Source of the DNA: Hymenolepis diminuta
Lineage: Eukaryota; Platyhelminthes; Cestoda; Cyclophyllidea; Hymenolepididae
Direction of reading: 5' to 3'
Assembly: GCA_900708905.1 (NCBI GenBank)
Contig: CAADRB010000016.1
Span: forward strand, 1,369,000-1,432,999
DNA: 64,000 nucleotides
Numbering within the stretch: the stretch's first letter is position 1; each line of letters starts with the position of its first letter. Of the stretch, positions 51,467 to 64,000 are shown piece by piece. The notes below the pieces were generated by a model. That model saw nothing but the letters and a program-made list of their open reading frames with translations. It made no database searches and was not told where the DNA came from. Made by a program: the position numbers and the translations under genes.

Positions 51467-54400
51467 TCTACATTGCCTGCGGGGATTGGAACATCTTGAA
51501 CATTGCCGATGGCACTCAGAGGAGTGCGTCTGCGGTGTGATATAATCGACTGCGACCGATCTTCAAGTGTTGACTGTTGAGATTTCTGTGGAGTCCTAAG
51601 AACTCTCCTTCTGTAATGAATTAGAATTCGTGGATGTTAGAAGGGCAAAGGATTTAGGAAGACCCATCTAACCTACTCTGGTTATTCCTAATTTATAGCC
51701 CTCTCTCTTCGTTAATTGTATACATTTTTACAGCGAAATGTCAATCGGTACCTAAGGGTAAACCCCGTTGGTGGTCAGGACTTCACTAAATAACGAAATC
51801 CCCGTGAGTACAGAACATCTTTAGGACGATTAGCGCTTACAACTGCTAATTGGGATGACTCCAGTACTAAGCTGCTAGCTTGTAGGTCATAAAATACGCA
51901 AAATTCGAATATGAGCGAGTAATTGAATATGTCTTATTGGATTAATAAAAAAGGGGCTGTTTTGGTTTGCCTGTTTCATATGGTCTTACAGACGATTCAC
52001 AAACAAAGGGCAGTTTTCAAGAACATAATCCGTGTCCTAAATTCAAAACAAGATACAAAAATCATCAATTCGGGAAACCGCCGCAAATTATTTAGAATAA
52101 TCAAAAGTATGATACGAGTCAGCAAATGAAGTAAATTACTCTGGCCTTTCCGATTGTTCTGGAACATCTCGAACATTGTCTATTTGAGTCAAAGGAGCTC
52201 GTTTAAATATTGTGGGTTGCTGTAAAAATGTCACTGAACGTCTCAGCGAAGTCTCCTGCATATCAGCCCTATAAAATATAATAAAAGCGTAACAATTTAA
52301 CAAAAACCATGCGAAATCGAATAGCTACATGATCGGAAAGGCAGGAAATTTTATTGCCGAGCTAAATCCCTGCAAATCTCTGTTAGCTAAATGGTTGACA
52401 GATGAAGGTATGCACCATTTTTCAAGGAAAGTTAGAGATATACCAGTTCATCTTGAATGAACTCTAATGAGCACTCCAACTGCTTTTCATTGTAAGAAGA
52501 AACAGTCAAATTGGCGTGACATCAATTCTGAAGTTAACTGGCCAACAAGCTGTGGAACATCATAGACATAATCTCAACCATGAACATAGGGGTTAAACCA
52601 TTAAATGTGAACATTCGGACGTTACAGTGTATACCAAACTGTAAACGGCACAAAAATTTCAGAATTCATCTAAAGTAAGACACGTGATATCCTGACTTCA
52701 TTGCCTGCTACTTCTTGATCCACTCGCCTGTTCATACCCTACTGGACTCATTCGCTGTTTCTCTTATTCAAAAAAATTTCCCATAATTATAACTATTCAA
52801 GTATTTTAGCTGCGCCATGGCCAATAATAATATACAAGTATTGATCACATAGAGGATCAACTAGGCTATCTTGAATTAGGTGATTGGATAAACAAAACTT
52901 TCTTACAAGTCTAACAGAAAGTGTCTTCTTAACTTAAAAGAGTTATAACTATAAAAAATAGTGATAAATCACTGTAACGCTGCTGTGAAATGTTCCGATA
53001 ACAAATGTATACATGGCCAAAAATACTTTAAATAGTTCCATACTCGAACAAATTGACAAATTCCAAATCCTAGGCTTGAAAGTAACTCATGATAGCAGAT
53101 CATTGGAAGAGCTTAACGTACCGGAATAGTATTCACTTTACTTCTTCGTATATCTACCCAAATATGATTTAGATGGACAAAAGCATCTTACGTCTAAAAT
53201 ATCGATGCACAACAGGAAAATTATTGAAAATTCTCCCAAAACTCACTCTGATGGGTCTTTCTGACTGGTACTAGCTTTAGGACTAGTAGGACTTCTGACG
53301 CTTTGTTTCATTGTTGGCGTTTTGGGAGCTGATTGATTCCCAAGCTTTGATGGAAGATGTGCTGTTAGACGCTTTCTCGTTGTTCTCTGAACCTCAAAAC
53401 TCTCCTGGTGGCTAAAAAAAACGATTTTCTCAAACCAACGCTGATTCAAGTGTGACGGGCATAATCATGATATCAAAGACGGGTTCGAATTTGGTTGGTT
53501 TATTTTCAGTAAAATGAAGGAAAATTCAATTGAACAATGGTAATAATTATATACATATAATGAAAGAACTTGATAAGAAGGAGGTCTTTTTAATTTTCCA
53601 ATATTAAATTCAGAGCCAATAGAGAGTAACAATTAGCTGAAAGGGAATATTTCTTGGAATTGAATTATGCTATGTTGTAACAGTATATTCCACTAATTAA
53701 AGAAAATGGCCTCCTTTTTAAGTGCCCGCAATTTTTTGGAACAATAAGGTAGTAACAATATGGTTGCTTACTCTGATATATCACTGTGACCTCTGACATC
53801 CCGAAGGGTGATAAAAGGACCCCGGATTTGACTCGGCGTTTTGATAATCGGTTGAACTTCATCCTTTTTAGGAGACAGCACTTGTTGTGAACCTCTCATT
53901 GGAGTCTTACGAGTTCCAGCAACACTCTGGAAGCTCCTTCTATAAAGATGGAGAAATTTAATCAAAGCTAAATTAAAAACTTACTACCGTTAGTGACTTT
54001 TAGGGACCGAATATGAATGAACCACAGATGCAGAGAAGGCAAGGCTAAGATTTAGTGAATAAGAGAAAGGGGAAAACTTTGTAAAACGATCGACCGAGTT
54101 GCAGCAGCCAGCAGGCGCACGAGCAGCCAACGAGCAGACATAACAAAAAAAGATGAACCACTAGAACCAAAGTCACACATATTTGATCTTAAAATTAAGT
54201 AAAAAGTGTAGTATGTGCCGAACGCATGTACTTATCTAAATTGAACCCACTACCAGGTGTTGAAAACCGGTAAGCAGAATGTGTGTTAAAATTAACGATA
54301 TAGGTAATTAAAAAAGAAATTCTCTCACAAAAGAAATTTTGCACTTCTAGTCCAAAATTATGTTAGTGACTATAAAATTCCTTATGTCCGTTCTTTATCT

Positions 54401-56613
54401 GAACCAAAAGTTTTATTTTGTGAGTTAAAATTGTGAAAGAACCCACGCAAGCTTAACTTTCCAAAGCTAAGACGCTAGTTACTGATGGTTCTAATGCCTT
54501 AGCTCATAAATAGGAGGGGAGGGAAGTTAGTCATTCATCTGCTTAAATATTCAGTGTTGGTAGGCAAGGTTTTCGATTTATTCCAAGCCAATGGGTAGAG
54601 GCTAGACTGCCTTACTTCTTGATATTTCTTAAAACAGGGAAAAAGTGGCTGAACCATCATCATGTGTGATAATTTTATCCTCAGTTCTTAAATGCAGGGA
54701 GCATGACACTTTTGGGGAATTATATGGATAACCTAAACTAATATACGCGAAATGAAACAATGTCAACACATTCTTTAATATTTGTTCAGTAATACAAGAA
54801 AGTCAAAGTTGTATATTACTGTCCTCTTCCGTCCCTTAAAAATAAGTACGTATATAAAAAAAAAACTCGATAAAGGGACAATTACATACAACGAATAAAT
54901 GGTACACACTTGTGATCTTCAATGTCTGATCCAATATAATTAACTCTAAACTTGCTGACTGTAGTATAATCTCATAAGCAAGGAGAAAACATAATGGAAT
55001 AAGACAGCTATTGTAGCTTACTCTGGAGTGATTCTAAGACTGCTTCGAAGACTGGAACAAGAACTTTGGCTTTTCGTTGGGGTCTTTGGAGCAGATTGAG
55101 ATTCAGACATTGAAGAAGACAGCAATGATTGACTTCTAGTTGGAGTTTTATGGACTTGAAACCCGCTTGGGACATCCAGTCTGTAAAAAGAGGGAACAGT
55201 TCTTTTTTTTCCGAAATTTGAAGTTAATGAGTACTTAAATGGCCGAAAAAAATATTTTCTGATACATGTCCCATTGCACCCATAAAGCCTATTGACAAAC
55301 TGCTATAAGTCCAACAGCTCAGTAAATTTAAATATGGGAGTGGTACCGTCACTTAATCCTTAAACTTGATCAATTTGAACCTTTTGGTGAAACGAGTTAG
55401 GCTCTCATTAAGGTAACTCTGGGCTTACCCAATGTAAATTAATAAAACATCGTGCAACTTACGCTGAAGTTCCTCTCTGACTTGCTGTAGCACTTCGCAA
55501 ACTCTTAATCGGTGTTTTAGGAGAGGGCTGAGCTTCAGACAGTAGTGATTGATTTCTAGTTGGGGTTCTCCGAGTGTGAACACCAACCCGATTCTCCTGC
55601 CTGCAAATGCAAAAAAAATGCTTTGAACAAAGCCTAAATATACTCCTATTGAAGCGCTGAAGAAATGGCTAATGTCTTTGACATGTCTTCGACCGATACT
55701 ATTAATATAAACTTTATAAAGTATGTGGTTGTCTGATAACTAGGGTCCACTTTAAATAACATCGATTTGATACAAACATTTCAAGTTTATTAGGGGAAGT
55801 GTTAACATTACTTAACTTGGAGCCCTTCACACTAGAAACTCGCATTCTACCACCCTTCTTTTTAATCAGGATGCATGTGAGACCTTGTTAAACTTTCCTA
55901 TTGTGAAATTATTTTCCGGCTTTCACTTGTAATGTCTAGTTCTGAAGTCCATATTCATGAAAATATTTTCCCTTCATTTCGTTGAACTGCTTTGAATTTA
56001 GATTAATTATACAATCAACCTGGTATGACATTTTAATTTCAAATCCAAAAGCACTGAATAATAGATTAGCCCTCCTTTACACTTGGGTTCAAGACATATA
56101 TTTTCCTACGATATGAAAAAAATTAGAAATTTCTTCGAAACTAAGCGTCTTTATACATCTCAAGTAAAGGGCGCCTCAAGAACAAATATTCATCACAATT
56201 TTCAGGACGGGAATCTTTACATTTCACCTTGCACACTCCTCCTATCCAACTCGTATCTCGGATACGAACTGTAGATAATCGTTTTCGTCACACTGACTTA
56301 ATAAATCAATGATTCCAAGATCTCGTAACCACTAAGAAATGATTTCCAAAAAGACAGAAATTTGTGAGATGACTTAAAGGAATTCTTGCTTTTGTTTGTT
56401 GAAAATTCGATTCAATACCCATACTAAAAACCCCGATATGATTTAAAATTATTCCTTGCAACTTACTCTGGCGATTGTATGATACTTGTAGTACTTCTCA
56501 AGTTCTTAGTCGGCGTCTTGAAAACTATTTGAGCTTCTCCTTCCCCTTTTGTAGGGGATAGTACCCCATGATTCCGCCTTGGACTCGTGGGAGTATAAAC
56601 ACTCCTCATTCGT
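51467..56613 (-). repeat. Array of seven symmetric phase-2 repeat exons
   Basis: Exons of 147, 138, 159, 168, 165, 129 and 144 nt (56613-56467, 55600-55463, 55180-55022, 53939-53772, 53411-53247, 52268-52140, 51610-51467). All start and end in phase 2 and most end in a proline or serine followed by GA of a split codon. Most carry two TP motifs about 20 residues apart, for example RTPTRNQSLLS then KTPIKS in the second, and KTPTRSQSLLS then KTPTKS in the third. The last two share NVRDVPEQ and NVQDVPIP near their ends, marking a later duplication. Confidence 0.75.
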
Positions 56614-59600
56614 CTACAAAATATTAGATGAAGAATCATCAGCTTGAAAGAGAAAAAAAAAGTATAGAGATTTCGATTCATCACTGACTGGGTGGCTCTA
56701 CCCAACGCATGAATAGTTTTATTCATAATGTATTTTTTTGTCTCTAAGTTCAATTGTCCATTCCTGTCTAATTCACGTTAACTGTGATTTATCTATTTGT
56801 GATCATCACATAAAACTTCATTTCATTTTAAATATAAAGGACCGTCATACCTTAACAAGTAAAGTGATTCTCTGCATGAATCTGTTGCGTGAGGTCCACA
56901 TATATTCTGATAGGACCGTTAATTCATTCCCGTGTTATTTCATAATTCAAAACATTATTTTGAAGAATTTAATTCTCTGACATTCTATCCTACTCTGTTG
57001 AGTAAGTGGAGCAAAACTCAATGCTTCTGATATACCTCAAAATATAACAAAGTGGTTCCAAACAATCAAAAAGCATTCCAGTTTACTCACGTTCTGGGCG
57101 GCGTGTTGGTGTGTAGTAGAAATTCATCTTCTCCGAGGAACATGGCATCTTCGCTGAATTCGCCTGAAATGATTGACTGAGCGACTGAACCACTCCCCAG
57201 GTCGACTCTCTGGCGCTTTGAAGCTGACTCTCTCCGCTCCAATGCGGTTGAGAAGGTAGGGCCATCGCCAAAGAGATGACGAAAGGGTCTGACTGCAGTT
57301 GAAAAAATAATAATGATAGAAGTTATCGAAAACAAACGCCTTAACATATTTCAAACTGTTATAGGCGTTTCGTCACTGAATGTAAAGAATAAGATGCTAT
57401 TCAAAATAACCTTAAATTAACTTGCTCGACCAGTTCCGTTGGAAGATAGGAATAAATCTAGATAATATTAAAGGAAAGGTTCCAAACAGAAACACATCTC
57501 TAAATAGTTCATGAATTGGTCTGGCTGTAACGATGAAAACCAATGAGGATTTGACTGTTACCAAGTGGAAATGGTTATTAGTGAGCTCCGTTGTGTTAAA
57601 ATCATGTATCAGCTAATATCACCTCGGTCACTAGAAGAAAAAAAATCGTATCGAATTTGAATGACCAAACATCCAAATAAGTGAATCGGCCAATAAGACA
57701 CTCAACAATGTGGACAGGAATTTGCCCAGTAACGCAGGGGACAAATAATGAAAGTTGAACTTTGGATTACACAAAGTGAAAAGCCCTAATCCCAAAATCA
57801 AATGAAGCAGCAGACACACTGGTTTCAATATCTTCTACTCTATCTCCTACCTTTAACCTTTAATGAACTGTTTACTAATAACCGAGTTCAGCTGCTCTCT
57901 CATAATGAAAGTGGTGAAATTTATTGGTACTGGGGTGGGCTTTAATAATATAACAACCAGATAATATGGTTGAATTTACTCAGGAACTCGGGGGTCATAC
58001 AATGAAACTTGACTCTTAGAGCATTAAGAAGGAAAGAAAGTAACTAATTCTGAATCCTGAAATCAAATGAAGTAAGACTCGTTCAATATCCTAACAATTT
58101 TCCTAATTCCGATCGTTCCACTTCCCCCGTTAATCTCACGTTTGATTATTGTATTGTTTCCTGCATCTATGGAGAATATTCACTTAAAAAAATTAACTTA
58201 TGAAGCCATCAATCTCGGCAAATTTTTTTCGAAACTATCCGAAGTGAAGTGAATCTGTATGGCATGGCATTTGTATTTTGTCTTAAATGCAGGATTCAGA
58301 GTAAGTCAATAGATACTCCCTTTTGCTTATTAACTACAAGTTAAAGCTATGATAAACGGTCCGATTCTTGTCCTCACTGATAAAACACATTCAGTAGAGA
58401 TCCAGACTTCAAACTTTGAGGTTTATTAGGGCTAATAATTTAATGGCTCTGGGATGGAGGTTTGGCCATCTTAGATTAACACGACGGACATTCTAAGTAA
58501 TACTGGGAAGATTTAATTGTATGTGCCACAATAATATCAACCTACTTGCCCTATCCATGAGGCCTAACAAATTGTTTACCTGATTTCCGTTTGGAAGCAC
58601 TAAGAATCGGCGGTGAAGACACAGCCGATTGAAGAGTCGGTTTAACAGGCGTCTTCGGAGTGGCAAAATTGATCAACAGATTAGAACTCCTTCTTCGAAG
58701 ATCAGAGCAAGAATTTGATGCAGAGAGTGGTTGTGTGCATTGAGAATTGCTCTCGCCTCCACTGAATTGACTCAACGAGGTCTCCACTTCTTGCAGTCTT
58801 CTCTGATAGCGCTCAGCTCGAGCCCCGAGATGAGAGGAGGATTGGGAGGCCTCATTGACACCTCCAAAATTGAGGAATGAGGAGGCGCGACGCAGACGAC
58901 GTAAGGGACTACCAATAACATTTTGTGATGATGATGGCTTCAGGGGAGATTCTGCTACAATTACGTTCTACATAGAGAAAACAAAATGTGAATGATTGAT
59001 AATCTAATGCCTCTGATCTCTAAGTTTCCAGCTTCTAAATGAGGTATTTCTATATAGCAGCTAACACGAAGATGTTATTTAATAGTGCATATATTAACTA
59101 GTGAGAGGCGACACGACGACTCAGGTAATCTATGTCCTATTAGTTTGCAGCCTAACAAGTAAAGATAGACTGGCTATCACTATCAATTAAATTTAGATAC
59201 TTGCGTGATGTTTGATACGGATGTAACCAACCTTTCATAAAATTTCAAGGTATATACATTAATAAGGTCATCTTCACCAATCCCTCACCTCTAAGTGATA
59301 AACCTCGCATTTGGATAGTTGGATAAAGCTAAGGCGATCTCATCTCGTATTACCATATTAACATGAATCTTGCAAATGATTTCAGAGATCTCAACATGCA
59401 ACCCAATACAAGAGAAATCTGATGGACTTAGATGTCATCATCCACTACCCTAAACCGATTCCCATCAATGGAACATTAGGTAAACGGAAAATGCGGGTAT
59501 TTAAAAAGTGAGAACAATAATTTCCAAGAATATTTAGGAAGGCACTTTTCAACGTTCAACTTCGGTTAGAGATAGTGTCATCGAGACACCCAATTTCTGC

Positions 59601-61373
59601 CATTTCCTTTATTATCAAAACTGAACCGTGCGGTTTACCATCCCGCTTACGGTGCGCACTGTTAGGCATCGAACGCGTGGCTAGCATACAAAGGTATAAC
59701 TTAGACGTCGGATATTGAATTATGGTCTTTTGCATATGAAAAGCTACAATCGATGGAGGTTTCAAAATGAATTCTAAAACTCATCGGCATCACAAACTTT
59801 ATAATTAATTTAGTTAGATAAATGAACCGATCAATAACAACCAATATCAAATACCTAAGATGACCCTATTTGACCGTACTTCTATAATAACATTTTTGGC
59901 TATCCCAAGGTACTTCCAATACCCTAATTTGTATTTTTATATGATCTCCCTCCCCTCGTACTCCATTTAGGACCACTCTACTGTTCCCAATGTTAGATAC
60001 CTTTATGTGCTCAAAAATTTAAATATCTTTTGAGCAATATTAATGATAAAATCCATATAATCTCTTTGACGTTAATAAGAAGACAGCTGACACGGACCTT
60101 ATTTTTAATTTTCGCAGCAGCTGCCATTCGAGCTCGTTCCCATCGTGGATACGCGGCTTTCGGATTGGGCGTCTCCGTTACCGAGGGGTGATAGCACTCA
60201 TCTTCCTCTTCTCCTCCCTCCGCTTGGGCGATGGTCTCTCGCTTTTTCCCCTTCCCACCACCCGAAGGCATACGCCTCCTCGAGGCTGGCTTCTGTGAAC
60301 CTGACAGCCTCTGTTGTCTTGAAGAATAGAAGGAAAGGAATGTTGTAAACTACTCAACTCAATAATAAGTAGTTAGTAAATGGAGTAAGCACCCTTAACC
60401 AACCTGGATTTCTTCCCTTTATCAACTACATTCGATGATCTACTAGCAGGCAAACTTAATCTCTTAACCGGATTATTGGATTTCCGCTTATGCTTCAGAG
60501 ATGACCGTGAAACTGTAGGCATTAGAACCTTTTGATTAGGATCGGAACAGCAAGATTGCGAAAGAATTGAAGACCTATAAATTTAAGTAGCAATTTAGTA
60601 GAATATGGAATGTGAATATTACTCATTAGATCTACGAGAGCAGCTCTCCAGTGACGGTCGCGACGATTTTTCTTCGACTGTATTTTCAGAAGATTTCGGA
60701 CTGTGCTCACCATTTTCAGGATCTTCATTTTCTTTTTCTGAATTTTCACTTTCTAAAAAGAGCACTTGACCGCTACTTCGAATGCTCTTACCATCATCTG
60801 ATAATCTGGGAAGACACATAGGCCGTTTTAATCCAAGATTTGAGTAGATTAGAGAGAGGGTTTTTCTGTGAGTATTCTTGAATTTTTCTACTAAACTGTA
60901 TCTGATAAAATTTTTCCACCCAGATTGACTGCTTGCGCATATTCGCATTCTTTCTAAAATTTCTGAAGCCTGTCAAAGAATTAATAAACTACCTAAATAC
61001 CTACCCAATCTGCAAGATCCTCATTAGGAGAAAAAGGATCACTTGAAACCATGGACTTCGAATGTTCAAACTGAACAAAAAGAAGAAATTTCATCCTATT
61101 GACATTTAGGTAGATCAAATTTTAAAACTTACTGTCTTTCAATAGAACTAGAATCATCAGCCTCGGATGTGAAAGCAGACGCTTTTAAACGAAGTTTTAA
61201 AATACATTCCTTTGGCTTTAATACAATATGGTGAAGTAAAAAACACTTACTTCTTTGGAGGAAGAAAGGAATTCAAGAAGGCTCACAGCATCCTCGTATG
61301 GATCATTAGTAGACGTAAGGATCAATTTCTGGTATAGATCCAATACACTTGGATCCTCAAAAATTTCGTTCAT
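51467..61373 (-). CDS. Unrecognised multi-exon protein with repeated TP-x-K/R motif exons
   Basis: I do not recognise this gene. Exons in transcript order: 61373-61251, 61215-61133, 61095-61005, 60969-60623, 60574-60404, 60317-60098, 58967-58580, 57292-57091, 56613-56467, 55600-55463, 55180-55022, 53939-53772, 53411-53247, 52268-52140, 51610-51467. They total 2675 nt (891 codons and 2 nt), all in frame; the 3' end is incomplete. Start ATG 61373 (MNEIFEDPSVLDLYQK). Exons 1-4 encode an acidic, partly helical region (DLADWASEILERMR). Exons 4-6 are basic and Ser-rich with nuclear-localisation-like KHKRK and GKKRE. Exon 6 ends YPRWERARMAAAAKIKNK, exon 7 has SPLRRLRRASSFLNFGG and KTPVKP, exon 8 has RPFRHLFGDGPTF. 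Exons 9-15 are repeat exons. Abundant S/T-P-x-K/R sites fit the cyclin-dependent-kinase consensus, so a cell-cycle-regulated chromatin or nuclear-envelope protein is my inference only. Exon 3's acceptor is the least certain junction. Confidence 0.7.
55860..56040 (+). repeat. Dispersed repeat D, copy 3, in an intron of the TP-repeat gene
   Basis: Shares TCACTTGTAATGTCTAGTTC and CCCTTCATTTCGTTGAACTG, plus the following GAATTTAGATTAATTATAC, with 38030-38290 and 40910-41130. The adjoining 55800-55860 also resembles 6860-6955 (CTTAAC, GGAGCC, CATTCTACCACCC). Confidence 0.6.
58968..60097 (-). other. Intron 6 of the TP-repeat gene
   Basis: 1.1-kb intron between GTCCGT after exon 6 and TATGTAG before exon 7. 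A short minus ORF at 59556-59765 has no family similarity. Confidence 0.5.
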
Positions 61374-63617
61374 TTATCTCTATTATAAAACCTAATATTT
61401 TAAATTAGTCCTGAAAAAGATAAATGGCACTATTACTACTCGATAAATTATGACAATGATTTGACCATATACTGCCATGCTTAGAACTACATTCAAGTAA
61501 AATAATTACCTAGGAATAAAATTATTTTTTGACCTGTCGATTTGTGAAGGAAGTTTTAAAATTAATTCAAGGTCAACGTTATATTTGCCACATTTCGATG
61601 TAGGTACCATTCGCGGAAGAAATAAACAAATATCATTTAACGATTTCAGATAGCAATTGTATATATTTATTTAGATCCTTCAACACATTTGTGTTTATTT
61701 TGAAAGTTGAACAAAGTCAGTTACGAGTAGGTTCAGTCGATGTAAAGCCTAGAAATTCAATCATTGCTGACATTTTCATAATTCTCCATATTTCACTAGT
61801 AAATGAATAATAATAATTAAATAAAAAATTTTGCTGGTGATTTAAATAGTTTTGCATGTCAGAATCGCTAAATATATGGTGTGTTATTGATAATTTCGGT
61901 TGTTTTCCTATCGTACAAACTCGGTACGGCTGGTTTCACAGTCCAATTCAAAGAGCCCAAACTTGTCATTTAACGTAATCACAAAGTTATGGGTATTTTG
62001 TGAGATATTCCTCTATTGTTGTTATTCTAAAACAATGCCATCAACATACAAAGAGCTCTCTTGAATTCTGCTGGAGAGCTAATCTCACACTGAAAATTCC
62101 TCCGCAGCCTTCCTGACCAATGTCATTTTCCTATCTTAAAATTAAACATATTTCTCAATTATCAATAAAAGTGTAAAATTAAGGAATCTAATCCATTCCT
62201 AAATACTTACAATAAATGAATAATTAATGATAAATTAAGTTTTGCAAAGTCCCCAATCATAATTTTTCAAATGCAATAACTTATATATCCTTCATTAATA
62301 TTAACATAAAAATAAGTGGTGGAATTAAGTTTTTGTATTGGTGCGTTTGCTAAGATATTTTATTTTGTCATTTTCAAATAATATCTTTATTTTGCTTTTT
62401 TACATTGATAGAATTTTGCTTTCACATGATATTTTCCTCTTTTATTTTTTAATACTCGTAAGTTTACATCGATTGATAAGCCACATGAATTTAATAATCT
62501 TATTAATTTAATTATTGAGATATAATGCCAATTCTTTGGTGCGTTTGTTGCATTTTAAAATCATATGCCTTGGAGTGATAAAATTTATTACATTTATTTA
62601 TATTAGTTTGTATTGGATTCTTACACATTTATTACTTAAATCGAATGCTTTTTGTATTTGCTTTGATGGAAGTTTAGGAATAATTTACAAGGCCTGATTA
62701 AAATTTAGATCGAAAATCACATTAGTATTTGTCATTATTTCCTGCGACAAGGCGAGGTGACCTTTTATTAGCTGGAAATCATTTTGACAACAGTAGCAGT
62801 AAAATAATCCATATTAGGGTTGAGAAGGATACAGAAAATAAGTTGAAATAAAATGGGAGTATTAGAACGTCCTACTTCATTGAGTTTATGGATATAGTTA
62901 ATGTACATTCAACTAATGGATTCCTTAAGATCCTGGCGTTTTGAGCAGAGCATCAAAAAAATGTAACTGTCTTCTAAATAAGTTTTTATTAAGGGACATT
63001 ATATAGATTAGGCCAGTTAATATCTTTAAGATGTAAGTTAGATGAAAACTGAGACTTCGAAACATGAATAGCACGAAAGTGTGATAAAAAGTGGCCATCT
63101 TGCCTAAATGATCACAGGAACTTAAAGGTGATTGTGTCCTAATCTATCCATTGCCCATCCAAGCTCTGTACTCATTTTAGACTGTATGTAACAGGTACTT
63201 CCATACGGATATGAATAACAGCCTAGCCTACTTCTATCGACCTTGGTTGCTTACACTACATATTGACCTGGTCGTACCAATAATACTTCTTGGAGTGACT
63301 AAGCTATTTTTTTCTCTCTTCTTTCCTTAACCAGCCGTAGCTTATTAATTTTTAGTGGACATCTAGATCATAGCAGCAGAAACCGCTATTTTAACGTTTC
63401 AGCAAGAGTCAAAAGTAGTTTGTTAGAATAATAACAACCATAAAATATGTTAAAAACACTGCATTTTTTGATATTACTTTATGAAAACTATTGTGTTTCA
63501 GTATCACAAATTATTCTGCGCACGCATATTTAGTCATTTTGCATAAAAGATCACTGTGTCGCCACTTTGCTATAACGTAACCAACTAGGAGTTTTGATAG
63601 TAATCTCGCAGAGCCAA
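61374..63617. other. AT-rich spacer, no gene seen
   Basis: About 2.2 kb upstream of the minus-strand gene, very AT-rich, presumably with its promoter. Plus ORF 62515-62697 looks like chance hydrophobic translation of AT-rich DNA. Confidence 0.5.
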
Positions 63618-63862
63618 CAATCTAGAAAACTCGGTAATATAGCAACTTAACACAGAAGCTAATAACCCACGGCAGATCACAAGACACGTTTTAGTCAACA
63701 CGCGTGTATTAACGAAACTCACACTCAATCGGTATCGGCTTAAACAAATACGAATAATTATCAAGTGTCTTTTGTCGGTGGGGAAATAAAGAAAGAAGTT
63801 AAATTTTTTTTCATATAAGAAATATTGGGAGCGGGGGAAAATAATTATCATTTCTTCTAACA
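63618..63862 (+). repeat. Dispersed repeat A, copy 2
   Basis: Same-orientation partner of 14027-14268, nearly identical for the first 60 bp (to AACCCACGGCA) and more diverged later. The minus ORF at 63585-63863 lies inside it and is not supported as a gene. Confidence 0.8.
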
Positions 63863-64000
63863 ATTTCCATTATGACTTATTAACAATCGTCTTCCCCCAA
63901 ATGACTGTTAGCACAAAAAATAGGTTATGCATATGGACAGTAATATACAGTGGGTATTAGATTCTTTAGTGATAGCGAGCCTGTTTCACAAAGACCGTGC

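Noticed and set aside
60794..60976. Alternative 60-codon frame overlapping exon 4 of the TP-repeat gene
   Set aside because: It would follow from a different exon 3 acceptor, but it stops early at 60794. The chosen frame stays open and joins exon 5 in frame.

Overview
The window looks like nuclear DNA of a flatworm, most likely a tapeworm. The genome is AT-rich. The genes are split by GT-AG introns (one GC-AG), and there are no operons or bacterial signals. The proteins are typical animal ones, including a motile-cilium assembly factor and a mitochondrial Rho GTPase, and the spacers hold decayed mariner transposons and diverged dispersed repeats. The clade call is inference from overall character; no species marker is visible.

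Layout. (1) 0.6-5.4 kb, plus: DNAAF1/LRRC50, axonemal dynein assembly factor, 12 exons, about 855 residues, with an unusually long N-terminal extension. (2) 6.2-8.8 kb, minus: DPH2, diphthamide synthesis subunit, 4 exons, about 462 residues, with one GC-AG intron. (3) 9.6-11.0 kb, plus: S-adenosylmethionine synthase, 4 exons, 399 residues, divergent from DPH2 across about 0.8 kb. (4) 11.0-25.6 kb: no gene found; holds a dispersed-repeat copy and a 10-N assembly gap. (5) 25.6-40.6 kb, plus: Miro/RHOT, 13 exons, 789 residues, with a mariner relic 11 bp inside intron 3 and a serine/arginine-rich insert of about 100 residues in the second GTPase domain. (6) 40.6-50.0 kb: spacer with several repeat families, one orphan 105-codon minus ORF at 42.1-42.4 kb, and a full-length but dead mariner (46.67-47.96 kb) with recognisable terminal inverted repeats and TA target sites. 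(7) 50.1-61.4 kb, minus: a long gene I do not recognise. It has at least 15 exons, a run of seven symmetric phase-2 exons that repeat paired TP-x-K/R motifs, and possibly a final single-pass membrane exon. (8) 61.4-64 kb: AT-rich spacer ending in a second copy of the repeat at 14.0 kb.

The exon models were built by hand. For DNAAF1, DPH2, SAM synthase and Miro the summed exon lengths are exact multiples of three and every junction keeps frame, which is a strong internal check. The four recognised genes do not form a pathway; they are ordinary eukaryotic neighbours. The best candidate for something undescribed is the repeat-exon gene on the minus strand at 50-61 kb.
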